Shown piece by piece: positions 15,499 to 23,808 of a stretch of DNA of 48,881 bases. The DNA is from Bacteroidales bacterium UBA5515 (lineage in GTDB: Bacteria > Bacteroidota > Bacteroidia > Bacteroidales > P3). Location: positions 19,599 to 68,479 of the forward strand of contig DIOL01000010.1 of assembly GCA_002423895.1 (NCBI GenBank). The letters are read 5' to 3'. Each line of letters opens with the position of its first letter. Within the stretch, counting starts at the first letter, position 1. A program made the translations under genes and the position numbers. Under the pieces are notes generated by a model that was not told the DNA's origin, did not search any database, and saw only the letters and a list, made by a program, of their open reading frames with translations.

Positions 15499-17463
15499 AT
15501 GAAACTTTCAATTGTAATAGTCAATTATAATGTTGCTTACTTTCTTGAGCATTGTCTTTACTCAGTAAGAAATGCTTGCAAGAGAATTGAAGCAGAAATA
15601 TTTGTTGTTGATAATAACTCCGTTGACAATTCTATTGCAATGCTTAAAGAAAAGTTTCCTGAGGTTGTTCTTATTGCTAACAAGGATAATGTTGGATTTT
15701 CAAAGGCAAACAATCAAGCTATTAGAATTTCAAAGGGTGAATATGTTTTAATTCTTAATCCAGACACAGTTGTTGAAGAAGATACTTTTGAAAAATGTAT
15801 TTCCTTTATGGATTCTCATCAAGATTGTGGAGCATTGGGAGTTAAGATGATTGACGGAAGTGGGAAGTTTTTGAAAGAAAGCAAGAGAGGATTTCCTTCT
15901 CCATGGGCTTCATTTTGTAAAATGAGTGGACTTACAAGTCTTTTCCCTCATTCTAAGAAATACGCCTATTATTATATGGGACATCTTTCAGAAGATGAAG
16001 TAAATGAAGTTGATATTCTTGCAGGAGCCTATATGATGATAAGAAAAGAATGTTTGGATAAGGTTGGACTGTTGGATGAAGATTATTTTATGTATGGTGA
16101 AGATATTGATTTGTCATATAGAATAACAAAAGGTGGATACAAAAACTATTATTTCCCTAAAGCAAGAATTATTCATTACAAGGGAGAAAGTACAAAAAAG
16201 GCTTCGCTTAACTATGTTTATACTTTCTATAATGCAATGGTTATTTTTGCTCAAAAGCATTTAACCAAGAAACAAACCAAACTGTTTTCAATATTTATTA
16301 AGATTGCAATATGGCTTAGAGCTGGTTTTGCTTTTTGTGCTCGAATTTTCAAAAGCTCACTCCTACCTCTTTTAGATTTTGTTTTGGTTTACTTAGCTTA
16401 CTATCTTTTAGTTTCCTGGTGGAGTGTGAATATTTGGCAAGATGCTAACTACTATCCTTTGCAATATATTTATGTTGTAGTTCCTATTTATATTTTCATT
16501 TGGCTTCTTTCAATTTACCTTTCTGGAGGATACTCAAAGCCTATTCGTATTCCAAAAATCATATCAGGAGTTTTCTTTGGAATGATTACTATTTTAGTTT
16601 TCTACTCTTTGCTTCCTGAACAATTAAGATATTCAAGAGCTTTAGTTCTTTTGGGAGCTGTGGTTTCAATGTTTGTTATAATATCAATTAGAATAGTTTA
16701 TAGATATATTACAACTGGTTCTTGGTTACCAAAGGATGAAAGAAGAAAACGCTACATAATTATTGGTGATGAGACAGAAGCTGTTAGAGTTGCAGATCTT
16801 TTGAGAACAACCGATGCTCAAGCAGAATTTATTGGATTAGCTAAGGAAGACGATAAGGAAACAAATAATCCTAATTTTGTTGGCAATATTTCGCAGATTA
16901 AGGAGATAATTAAGATATATCAGATTAATGAAGTAATCTTTTGTGCTAAATCAATTTCTCAACAAATAATTATTAGTACAATGGCAGATTTGAAAGCCGA
17001 CAATCTTCATTTTATTATTGCACCTCCAGAAACAGATTTCATCATTGGCAGCAACACCATAAACACTCCAACCGACCTTTATGTGATTTCTGTAAATTCA
17101 ATTTCAAATGATGATAACAAAAGAAAGAAAAGACTTCTTGATATCGCTCTTTCTTTTTTCACTTTGCTATTTTCTCCTATTCTTTGTTTTGTAATTAAAA
17201 GACCTATTGGATTATGGAAGAATGCTTTTTCTGTTCTTTTTGGTCGTAAAACTTGGATTGGATATTCAAACATAAGTTCTATATCAAACAACTCACTTCC
17301 TAAAATAAAAAAAGGTATTCTAACAACTCAAGACTCTTTGGATAAAAAAGATGTTGACTTAAGCACGTTAAACCGTTTGAACCTTCTCTATGCAAGAAAT
17401 TACAGATTACAATCTGATTTCAACACCTTTATTAAGGCTTTTAGGGAAATAGGGAGAAATTAG
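15499..17463 (+). CDS. GT2 glycosyltransferase fused to a degenerate phosphoglycosyltransferase-like half
   Basis: 654 aa. Residues 1-240 are a family-2 glycosyltransferase of the rhamnosyl type: MKLSIVIVNYNVAYFLEHCL, VVDNNSVDNS, LNPDTVVEE and YGEDIDLSYRI. From about 275 to 400 there are about five hydrophobic segments. Residues 413-530 resemble the Rossmann-like CoA-binding domain of WbaP/WcaJ-type enzymes (RRKRYIIIGDETEAVRVADLL). The end starts like a bacterial sugar transferase domain (KKRLLDIALSFFTLLFSP, about 535) but is only about 115 aa long and lacks the usual catalytic middle with its Asp-Glu pair. GT2 activity is likely; the second half is probably inactive and may anchor or regulate. 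A -7 box TATCTTTG lies at 15469-15476. Confidence 0.8.
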   Translation: MKLSIVIVNYNVAYFLEHCLYSVRNACKRIEAEIFVVDNNSVDNSIAMLKEKFPEVVLIANKDNVGFSKANNQAIRISKGEYVLILNPDTVVEEDTFEKCISFMDSHQDCGALGVKMIDGSGKFLKESKRGFPSPWASFCKMSGLTSLFPHSKKYAYYYMGHLSEDEVNEVDILAGAYMMIRKECLDKVGLLDEDYFMYGEDIDLSYRITKGGYKNYYFPKARIIHYKGESTKKASLNYVYTFYNAMVIFAQKHLTKKQTKLFSIFIKIAIWLRAGFAFCARIFKSSLLPLLDFVLVYLAYYLLVSWWSVNIWQDANYYPLQYIYVVVPIYIFIWLLSIYLSGGYSKPIRIPKIISGVFFGMITILVFYSLLPEQLRYSRALVLLGAVVSMFVIISIRIVYRYITTGSWLPKDERRKRYIIIGDETEAVRVADLLRTTDAQAEFIGLAKEDDKETNNPNFVGNISQIKEIIKIYQINEVIFCAKSISQQIIISTMADLKADNLHFIIAPPETDFIIGSNTINTPTDLYVISVNSISNDDNKRKKRLLDIALSFFTLLFSPILCFVIKRPIGLWKNAFSVLFGRKTWIGYSNISSISNNSLPKIKKGILTTQDSLDKKDVDLSTLNRLNLLYARNYRLQSDFNTFIKAFREIGRN

Positions 17464-17474
17464 ACAATAAAAAC

Positions 17475-17506
17475 TTTGTTTCTAAAATAAAATAAGCATA
17501 TATTTG
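17475..17506 (+). promoter_or_regulatory. Bacteroidota housekeeping promoter of rocD
   Basis: -33 TTTG at 17475-17478 and a perfect -7 TATATTTG at 17499-17506, spacing 20 bp. Transcription would begin about 25 nt before the rocD ATG. Confidence 0.7.
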
Positions 17507-17535
17507 CACATTAAATCATTTAAAAATTATTTATC

Positions 17536-18756
17536 ATGACAAAATCTGAAGAGTTTATTGAGATGGAGCATCATTACGGAGCTCACAACTATCACCCACT
17601 TCCAGTAGTATTATCAAAAGGAGAAGGCGCCTTTGTATGGGACGTTGAAGGAAAGAAATATTTTGATTTCCTTTCAGCTTACTCAGCAGTTAATCAAGGA
17701 CACTGCCACCCAAAGATTGTTAAAGCTCTGTGTGACCAAGCTCAAACTCTAACCTTAACTTCAAGAGCATTCTATAATGATTGCTTAGGACCTTATGAAA
17801 AATATATTACCGAATACTTTAAATATGATAAAGTATTGCCAATGAACACTGGTGCTGAAGCTGACGAAACAGCTTTGAAACTTGCACGTCGTTGGGGATA
17901 TAAGGTAAAAGGAATTGAAGAAGATAAAGCAATAATTATTTGCTGCGAAGGAAACTTCCATGGAAGAACAATATCTATTATTTCCATGTCAACTGACCCA
18001 GATTCTTATGGACAATTTGGACCATTCACTCCTGGATTTATCAAAGTACCTTACAATGATTCAAAAGCATTGGAAGAAGTTTTAGAAAAACATGGAAAGA
18101 ATGTTGCTGGATTTTTAGTTGAACCTATTCAAGGAGAAGCTGGTGTTTTTGTTCCAGATAATGGTTACTTAAAAACTTGCTATGACCTTTGTAAAAAACA
18201 TAACGTTCTTTTCATTGCTGACGAAGTTCAAACAGGTATTGCAAGAACAGGTAAATTACTTGCTTGTGATCATGAAGGCATTAGACCTGATATTATTATT
18301 TTAGGAAAAGCACTTTCTGGAGGAGTTATTCCTGTTTCAGCAGTTTTGGCTGATGATGAAATAATGCTTACCATTGGACCAGGAGAACATGGTTCTACTT
18401 TTGGAGGTTTTTGTTTAGCAGGAAGAGTTGCAGTTGCAGCTTTGGAAGTTGTTAAAGAAGAAAAACTTGCCGAAAGAGCAGAATATTTAGGTAATATCTT
18501 CCGTGAAGAAATGAGTAAGGTTAAGAGCGAAATGATTGAATTAGTAAGAGGAAAAGGCTTATTAAATGCAATTGTTATTCGTCCTAAAAACGGAAAAGAA
18601 GCATGGGATGTTTGCTTAAAGATGAGAGATATGGGAGTTTTGGCAAAACCAACTCATGGACATATAATCCGTTTTGCTCCACCATTGGTAATTTCCGAAG
18701 AAGAACTAAGAAAAGCAATTGAAATAATTAAAGAAGCTATTATTTCATTTGAATAA
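17536..18756 (+). CDS. rocD: Ornithine aminotransferase
   Basis: 406-aa class-III PLP aminotransferase that converts ornithine and 2-oxoglutarate into glutamate semialdehyde and glutamate, linking arginine and proline metabolism in the cytoplasm. Signatures: EHHYGAHNYHPLPVV near the N-terminus (typical for OAT), MNTGAEADETALKLARRWGY around 104, ADEVQTGIARTGKLL (PLP Asp) around 231, and the Schiff-base Lys258 in LGKALSGGVIPVSAVLAD. Full length. Own promoter at 17475-17506 and a strong terminator at 18781 make it monocistronic. Confidence 0.95.
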   Translation: MTKSEEFIEMEHHYGAHNYHPLPVVLSKGEGAFVWDVEGKKYFDFLSAYSAVNQGHCHPKIVKALCDQAQTLTLTSRAFYNDCLGPYEKYITEYFKYDKVLPMNTGAEADETALKLARRWGYKVKGIEEDKAIIICCEGNFHGRTISIISMSTDPDSYGQFGPFTPGFIKVPYNDSKALEEVLEKHGKNVAGFLVEPIQGEAGVFVPDNGYLKTCYDLCKKHNVLFIADEVQTGIARTGKLLACDHEGIRPDIIILGKALSGGVIPVSAVLADDEIMLTIGPGEHGSTFGGFCLAGRVAVAALEVVKEEKLAERAEYLGNIFREEMSKVKSEMIELVRGKGLLNAIVIRPKNGKEAWDVCLKMRDMGVLAKPTHGHIIRFAPPLVISEEELRKAIEIIKEAIISFE

Positions 18757-18780
18757 GAAATAAGGCTTAAAGAAAACACA

Positions 18781-18815
18781 AAAGCACCTTTTAATTAATT
18801 GTAAAGGTGCTTTTT
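18781..18815. terminator. Strong intrinsic terminator after rocD
   Basis: Perfect 11-bp stem aaagcaccttt / aaaggtgcttt (18781-18791 and 18803-18813) with T-tracts on the forward side and A-tracts on the other. It lies between convergent genes (rocD ends 18756, the next ends 18824) and may serve both. Confidence 0.85.
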
Positions 18816-18823
18816 AATTTATT

Positions 18824-19489
18824 CTAAAACGCTATCCCTAACTTAACAGAACGTGAGAGGGCTGGAGCAAAATGAGTTTCATCATTAGTATATAAACCAT
18901 AAATAAAACCTCTATCAAGGAAGAAATCTATCGCCTGCTCTATTGGAGTAAAACAATAGTTTATTCCTACACCAAAATTAAAATCTAAAGTAACAATATT
19001 CCAAAGAAGAAATTGATAACCAATATTAAATACAGCTGCTAAATTGTAAAATGTATGTGGAATACGATAATATTCATCAACATAGTAAATATAGGGCTCC
19101 CCATGATCAGTAGTTTCATGAGCTACTTGACCATATTTTAAAATATCTTTATTATATCCTGAAAAGAACAATTCAGGCTTAAGATAAAACCCTTTTAATA
19201 GTTTCTCTTTTTCGTGCCAAAAAATAAACTTAACTCCACCCCTAAAGTTTAATCCTTTTTGATGAAAAACATCATAATAATCTCCAAGACCAATTATACC
19301 AACACCAACTTCAAGATTTAATTTTTCAAACAAATGTCTTTCATAAGTAAATTGAGTAAACCCATATAAAGGAGAAGAAAGATTCACTTTTATAGAATTT
19401 AATTTTATTTTCTTGACATAAGCAGTATCTTGAGAAAAACCATTTAATGAAAGAATAGTAAGAAATATAAACAAGAGTAACTTCTTCAT
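18824..19489 (-). CDS. Outer-membrane beta-barrel protein, paralogue 1
   Basis: 221 aa with signal peptide MKKLLLFIFLTILSLNGFSQ. The mature part has alternating amphipathic strands (SIKVNLSSPLYGFTQFTYERHLF, LEVGVGIIGLGDYYD, LDFNFGVGINYCF). It is a relative of the gene immediately upstream (19593-20450): the NAIK/NSIK...P..GF...YER.....GIIGLG pattern is shared. The N-terminal low-complexity domain of the neighbour is missing here. Function unknown; small barrels of this kind are common in Bacteroidota. Confidence 0.78.
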   Translation of the reverse strand: MKKLLLFIFLTILSLNGFSQDTAYVKKIKLNSIKVNLSSPLYGFTQFTYERHLFEKLNLEVGVGIIGLGDYYDVFHQKGLNFRGGVKFIFWHEKEKLLKGFYLKPELFFSGYNKDILKYGQVAHETTDHGEPYIYYVDEYYRIPHTFYNLAAVFNIGYQFLLWNIVTLDFNFGVGINYCFTPIEQAIDFFLDRGFIYGLYTNDETHFAPALSRSVKLGIAF

Positions 19490-19592
19490 AATAGCAATAA
19501 TCTATTGGCTATGAATAATATCTACATATTTATATATGTAAGAATATTCTAAAATAAAATAATCTTAAACACAAGTTATTTTGATAATTGGG

Positions 19593-20450
19593 CTATTGAG
19601 GAATGACTGTTTTTGGTTGTTTTTTGTCATGGAATAAGTAACCTATTTTCAAACTTGAAGAGTAAGTGAAATGAGTTCCTGCACCATAAATTAAGCCTAA
19701 TTCATAGTAATCATAAGAATCTTCATCAATGTTTGAAAAGCTATACCCAATTCCCACATTTAAATCAATAAGGAAACGATTGGCAAACACCCATTGCTTT
19801 CCTCCTGTAATCATTAAATTTAAAGTTGCAATATTTTTATCTTCACGAACATTATTTCCATAATAATTATTGTAATAGTCATATTGATAATATTCTAATT
19901 CAGCATTTATTAATGAGAACTTTATTTTAGGCATAACATAGCTTCCTTTTAACAGGTGAGCATATTTCATGTTTCTTAAATAATAATCTGGTGAACGATA
20001 AAAGCGATAACCTCCTGATATAGATAGCCCAATTGCATCTACACTTATTGTCTTGAAACCCAATCCTATTATACCCAATCCTGCTGTCCAACTCTGTCCA
20101 GGCTTAATACTTCTTTCGTAGTCAAATTCAGAGAAACCCATAAAAGGAGCTAAAAAGTTAAACTTTATAGCATTATTAGTATTATCCTGATAGTGATTTT
20201 GTCCAAACATTGAATCTTCCATCTTCAAAACTTCACCATTAGCAAACTTTATATATACAATATTATTTTTGTCTATACTAAAACGTCTTTCTTCTCCTCC
20301 TAATTGAGCAGAATAATAAACTAAATCCTCTCCAATTTCAACAATTTTACAATTAATTTCAGCCTTTGGATTTTTTCTAACTATTAAATCTTGAGCTGAT
20401 AAGCTCAAACAAGAGAACATAATTAACGAAAGGGACAATAACTTTTTCAT
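19593..20450 (-). CDS. Outer-membrane beta-barrel protein, paralogue 2
   Basis: 285 aa with signal peptide MKKLLSLSLIMFSCLSLSAQ. Residues about 21-75 (DLIVRKNPKAEINCKIVEIGEDLVYYSAQ...IVYIKFANGEV) form a small all-beta domain often seen in front of Bacteroidota barrels. The rest is a barrel sharing the NAIKFNFLAPFMGFSEFDYER...GIIGLG block with the downstream paralogue (18824-19489). The two genes lie 103 bp apart and probably arose by duplication followed by loss or gain of the N-terminal domain. Confidence 0.78.
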   Translation of the reverse strand: MKKLLSLSLIMFSCLSLSAQDLIVRKNPKAEINCKIVEIGEDLVYYSAQLGGEERRFSIDKNNIVYIKFANGEVLKMEDSMFGQNHYQDNTNNAIKFNFLAPFMGFSEFDYERSIKPGQSWTAGLGIIGLGFKTISVDAIGLSISGGYRFYRSPDYYLRNMKYAHLLKGSYVMPKIKFSLINAELEYYQYDYYNNYYGNNVREDKNIATLNLMITGGKQWVFANRFLIDLNVGIGYSFSNIDEDSYDYYELGLIYGAGTHFTYSSSLKIGYLFHDKKQPKTVIPQ

Positions 20451-20570
20451 AGTACTTTTGTATTAGAATTATTCGGCAAAGATATAAATTAATTCTAAAA
20501 ATCAAAATATTAATGCTTTTATCAATATTAAAGATTAAAGATTCTAATTTACTAATCAAAGAAAGAGTAT

Positions 20571-20757
20571 ACTTAAATCAAGAAAAAACTAATTTAAATA
20601 AGGAATAAATTCTGTAAGGTGGCACCTTACTATCGTTATGGTGGCACCTTACCATAAGTATGGTGGCAGGATACTCGAGTAAGGTGGCACCTTACCAATA
20701 GTATGGTGGCATGTTACTAAATTTAATCCTTATCTTTTTCAATTATAATAAGGGTTT
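20571..20757. repeat. Leader, five-unit 22-bp array (core ggtggcacc), trailer
   Basis: It fills the centre of the 392-bp gap 20451-20842. Leader 20571-20613; near-palindromic units with cores at 20618, 20640, 20662, 20683 and 20705 (spacing 22, 22, 21, 22 bp). Left arms are taagg or tatgg, the centre is tggca, and right arms vary (ccttac, ggatac, tgttac). Trailer 20719-20757 contains a ccttat/ataagg pair. Leader plus first unit match 32332-32387 at 52/56 positions, and the trailer matches 32523-32561 at 34/39. Confidence 0.85.
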
Positions 20758-20842
20758 GATGCATTTATATCAAATAAAGACAAATTATTGAGAGAATTTT
20801 CTCAAATAAATTAGCAGAGTAATCTAATTTTTAAATAGAAAT

Positions 20843-21919
20843 CTATAACCTTTTAGCTTTTAGTGAAAATTCAACTCTATTGAGACTATCTAATTTCGAA
20901 CCAATAAGACAATTATCTTTAAATTCAAATTTGACAGAACCTTCCTTTCTATTGTCAATTTCATTAATTGGAAATTCAAATATATTATTTGTTACACTAC
21001 CTTCAAAATTATACACTTTTCCTGTATTTATAATAATAAATTTTCCATTTAAATAAGTTTTTCTCTCATTCAAAGAATAAAGCAGATAGAAATCATACTT
21101 TTCATCTACTTTCCCTTTGTAGAATTGAACACCTCCTATATAAGAATATTTATAAAGATTTTCACCACTAATCATGGCAGCTATGCCATATTCATTTAAT
21201 AGATGTTTTATTTTTAATATTGGAACGCCAAATCTTGTTTCTTTAAAACAAGGTTTACAGTTTTTACAAAGAATATTAAATACGTCGAAGAAAAGACTAT
21301 CTTTAGTAAAATAGAAATCCTGATAAAGATATTCTTCATTTAGCAAAATATCTAAATAAAACCCTGTATCAATATCTTCACATTGATTATTATCATTATA
21401 AAAAAGTTCTTTAAAATGAGGATAAAGTAATTCTTTCATTTTATGAAAGTTTGTAGAATCAAAAAAGTCTTTAAGGTAATACCTATCTCCATTTTGAGGA
21501 TTAAAGTTATAATATTCTATCCAATAACTCAATGTAGCCCATTGATAGATATGATATAGTGAAAATGAAAAATTATTTTGAGCGTTGTAAAGAAGTTGAT
21601 AATTTAGATCCAAAAGTCCTTCTGGAATACCAGGAAAAGTAAACTTTGCTTCATCAAATCTCTTTTCAAAAATACTATTCTTTTCTAAACCCTTAATTAT
21701 ATCTAACTCACTTAACTGGATATATGTATTTATCTTTTCTTTAACCTTTGAGTTCTCACAAGAAATAATTGGGAAAACTAAATTTACATTATCTTTATAT
21801 TCTTCTGAAGCTTTATATTTCTCTAATGTTACTTCAATTTTATTAGAATTGGATCTGCATGAAAGAAATATAAATGGAATAATAAAGAGAAACAATAGGG
21901 ATTTAATCCTTTTAGTCAT
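20843..21919 (-). CDS. Lipoprotein, DUF3298/RsiV-like
   Basis: 358 aa. Signal peptide with lipobox FLSC (Cys21). Residues about 40-200 (VNLVFPIISCENSKVKEKINTYIQ ... YHIYQW ... WIEYYNFNPQNGDRYYLKDFF) resemble the fold of DUF4163/DUF3298 proteins such as PdaC and RsiV extracellular domains; this is a resemblance, not a firm match. The C-terminal 120 residues are beta-rich (YDFYLLYSLNERKTYLNGKFIIINTGKVYNFEGSV). Its start overlaps the end of the CDF exporter gene by 8 nt, so the two are co-transcribed. Confidence 0.7.
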   Translation of the reverse strand: MTKRIKSLLFLFIIPFIFLSCRSNSNKIEVTLEKYKASEEYKDNVNLVFPIISCENSKVKEKINTYIQLSELDIIKGLEKNSIFEKRFDEAKFTFPGIPEGLLDLNYQLLYNAQNNFSFSLYHIYQWATLSYWIEYYNFNPQNGDRYYLKDFFDSTNFHKMKELLYPHFKELFYNDNNQCEDIDTGFYLDILLNEEYLYQDFYFTKDSLFFDVFNILCKNCKPCFKETRFGVPILKIKHLLNEYGIAAMISGENLYKYSYIGGVQFYKGKVDEKYDFYLLYSLNERKTYLNGKFIIINTGKVYNFEGSVTNNIFEFPINEIDNRKEGSVKFEFKDNCLIGSKLDSLNRVEFSLKAKRL

Positions 21920-22877
21920 CTTCTTGTTTTATTAAATTCTCAACGCTAAATACAAAAGGAGTTGCACAAGGTTCTTTTCTAATTGGACAATTTGTCATTG
22001 TACATTGAAAACAGTATTTCTCATCACATGAATCTGAATGAACTGTAAAATACAGGTCGTCTGATTGTATTTGAAGGGCCTGTTTTAGTTTTTCTGTTGC
22101 TTGATGACCTTGATTTATTGTATAGAAGCATGGAAGTGTTAAATCGCAATCAATATGTAAGGAATTTCCATAGCTAACAACTCTAAGATTATGAATATCT
22201 ATCCAATCCTCTGCTTTGTGTTTATTAATCACTTCTGTAATTGCTTTAAGTTCTTCCATATCGTTTTCATCCAAAAGATTTGCAACAGTCTTGCGAAGTA
22301 TCTTAACACCAGCAACAATAATTATTGATCCATAAACCAAAGCTAAAAGACTATCCAATATTATAAGTCCTGTTATTGAAATTAAAACTAAACCTAAAAT
22401 CAAACCTATTGAGGAATAAGTATCGGATTGAAGATGCTTTCCTGATGCAATAAGAGCCATTGAAGAGTTTTTCTTTCCTTTTCTAATACTCCAATAGCCA
22501 AGCAAATAGTTTAAAATTCCTGCTATTGCAACGATAACAATACCTATTTCAAGCTGAGGAAGTTCTTTTGGTGGAAAGTAAATTCTTGAAATTGCTTCAT
22601 AAATGATTAATCCTCCTGCAAGCATAATAAGTATTCCTTCAATGGAGGCTGAAATAAGTTCCATTTTACCATGTCCAAAAGGATGTTTATCGTCAGCTGG
22701 TTTTGATGCCCAACGTAGTGACATTAGACTGATTATTCCTGCAACAACATTAACAATGCTTTCCATTGCATCAGAATAAACTCCTGCTGAATTGGTAATA
22801 AAGTAAGCAGCAAACTTACATATCAAAATAAGTGAAGATATGATTACAATAATCCTTTGAAATTTCCACTTTTCCAT
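21912..22877 (-). CDS. CDF-family cation exporter with Cys-rich C-terminus
   Basis: 321 aa, inner membrane. Six membrane segments occupy about residues 5-210. Family hallmarks: YSDAMESIVN in helix 2, HPFGHGKMELISASIEG in the loop before helix 4, and GKHLQSDTYSSIG in helix 5 (His/Asp metal site). The cytoplasmic domain (about 215-290) is the ferredoxin-like CDF fold with the usual HxDxDLxLP stretch. The unusual part is the tail, CDEKYCFQCTMTNCPIRKEPC, with six Cys in about 25 residues, which could sense or deliver metal. It expels divalent metals against protons; which metal is unknown. A terminator at 22901-22936 separates it from the upstream TPR gene. Confidence 0.92.
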   Translation of the reverse strand: MEKWKFQRIIVIISSLILICKFAAYFITNSAGVYSDAMESIVNVVAGIISLMSLRWASKPADDKHPFGHGKMELISASIEGILIMLAGGLIIYEAISRIYFPPKELPQLEIGIVIVAIAGILNYLLGYWSIRKGKKNSSMALIASGKHLQSDTYSSIGLILGLVLISITGLIILDSLLALVYGSIIIVAGVKILRKTVANLLDENDMEELKAITEVINKHKAEDWIDIHNLRVVSYGNSLHIDCDLTLPCFYTINQGHQATEKLKQALQIQSDDLYFTVHSDSCDEKYCFQCTMTNCPIRKEPCATPFVFSVENLIKQEDD

Positions 22878-22900
22878 AATTTTTAATTTTTAAAGGTTAA

Positions 22901-22936
22901 AAAAAAGAGTCAACTTTTTCAAGTGACTCTTTTTTA
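22901..22936 (-). terminator. Intrinsic terminator after the TPR gene
   Basis: Stem aaaaaagagtca (22901-22912) with tgactctttttt (22924-22935), extended inward by imperfect pairing, with T-runs in the minus direction. It lies between the TPR gene stop (22957) and the CDF start (22877). Confidence 0.8.
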
Positions 22937-22956
22937 AAAGATACTAAAAAATTATC

Positions 22957-23625
22957 TTATAAATTTTCTAATCTTGTTATATATTTGTCAATTTCTCTTC
23001 CTTCAGTTGATGCAGGAAATTCTGTTTTAATTCTCTTATAACTTTCTAATGCTTTTTTGTTATCTTTACTGATTTCATATGCCAAACCTAATTTCAAAAG
23101 AACAAAAGGAGTTGTCATATCATTTGCATCAACAATTGCTTTTTCGTAATATTTTATTGCATCGTTAGTTTTATTTAATTCCATGTAGCAATCTCCAATC
23201 ATAGCTTTTGCTTGAGAAGAAAGGAAAACATCCTTTACTTTAAAATCTTCAAGATAATCAATTGCTTTATTATATTCTCCTTTTGTTAGGTATGCACTTC
23301 CTGCATAGAAATTTGCCAATTTACCACTCTTTGTGCTACCATATTTATCAATAATTGCTAAAAAGCCTAAATGTTTTCCGTCTCCATTAAGTGCTTTATC
23401 CATATCTTCATTCTTAAAGTATTGTTCTGCTGCAAACATTTCTGATGCTGCAGTTTCTTGACGAGGTTCAGCATAAAGTTTCTTATAACCAAAATAACCA
23501 CCAACTAAAATTAATATCGCTGCAATTACAATCAATATTATTTTTTGGTTTTTTTCAATAAATTGTTCTGACTTTGAAATTACTTCAACTACAGCAAGAT
23601 TCTTAGGTTTTTGTTCTGTGCTCAT
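22957..23625 (-). CDS. Membrane-anchored TPR protein (YfgM/YbgF-like)
   Basis: 222 aa from the ATG at 23625 (MSTEQKPKNLAVVEV); the frame is open further upstream but that start lies within the promoter region. One membrane helix (about residues 29-50, IILIVIAAILILVGGYFGYKKLY) is followed by a periplasmic TPR domain: GKLANFYAGSAYLTKGEYNKAIDYLEDF, SQAKAMIGDCYMELNKTNDAIKYYEKAI and FVLLKLGLAYEISKDNKKALESYKRIKTEFP. This is the layout of Bacteroidota tetratricopeptide proteins that act as periplasmic scaffolds or chaperone partners. A -7 box (complement of 23676-23683, TATCTTTG) lies 51 bp upstream. Confidence 0.85.
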   Translation of the reverse strand: MSTEQKPKNLAVVEVISKSEQFIEKNQKIILIVIAAILILVGGYFGYKKLYAEPRQETAASEMFAAEQYFKNEDMDKALNGDGKHLGFLAIIDKYGSTKSGKLANFYAGSAYLTKGEYNKAIDYLEDFKVKDVFLSSQAKAMIGDCYMELNKTNDAIKYYEKAIVDANDMTTPFVLLKLGLAYEISKDNKKALESYKRIKTEFPASTEGREIDKYITRLENL

Positions 23626-23753
23626 AAATATTAAAAGGTATGTATTATTTTCTACTTTTTTATTTTTAGATTGCAAAGATACATTTTTCTTTAAACTTAA
23701 AAAGAATTATCATGCTTTTTTTACTTTCATAATAAATAATATTTCTTTTTTTA

Positions 23754-23785
23754 TTTGCAAAATAGAATATTTGTTTGTAGTTTTG
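23754..23785 (+). promoter_or_regulatory. Bacteroidota promoter of the DHOD-like gene
   Basis: TTTG at 23754-23757 and perfect -7 TAGTTTTG at 23778-23785, spacing 20 bp, 23 bp before the ATG at 23809. Confidence 0.7.
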
Positions 23786-23808
23786 TGCTCTAAATACAAA
23801 TTGATACT

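Noticed and set aside
22401..22430. Third copy of the gaataagtatcggat motif
   Set aside because: It lies in the CDF coding region where it encodes the conserved SDTYSS helix; the match is coincidental and lacks the hairpin.
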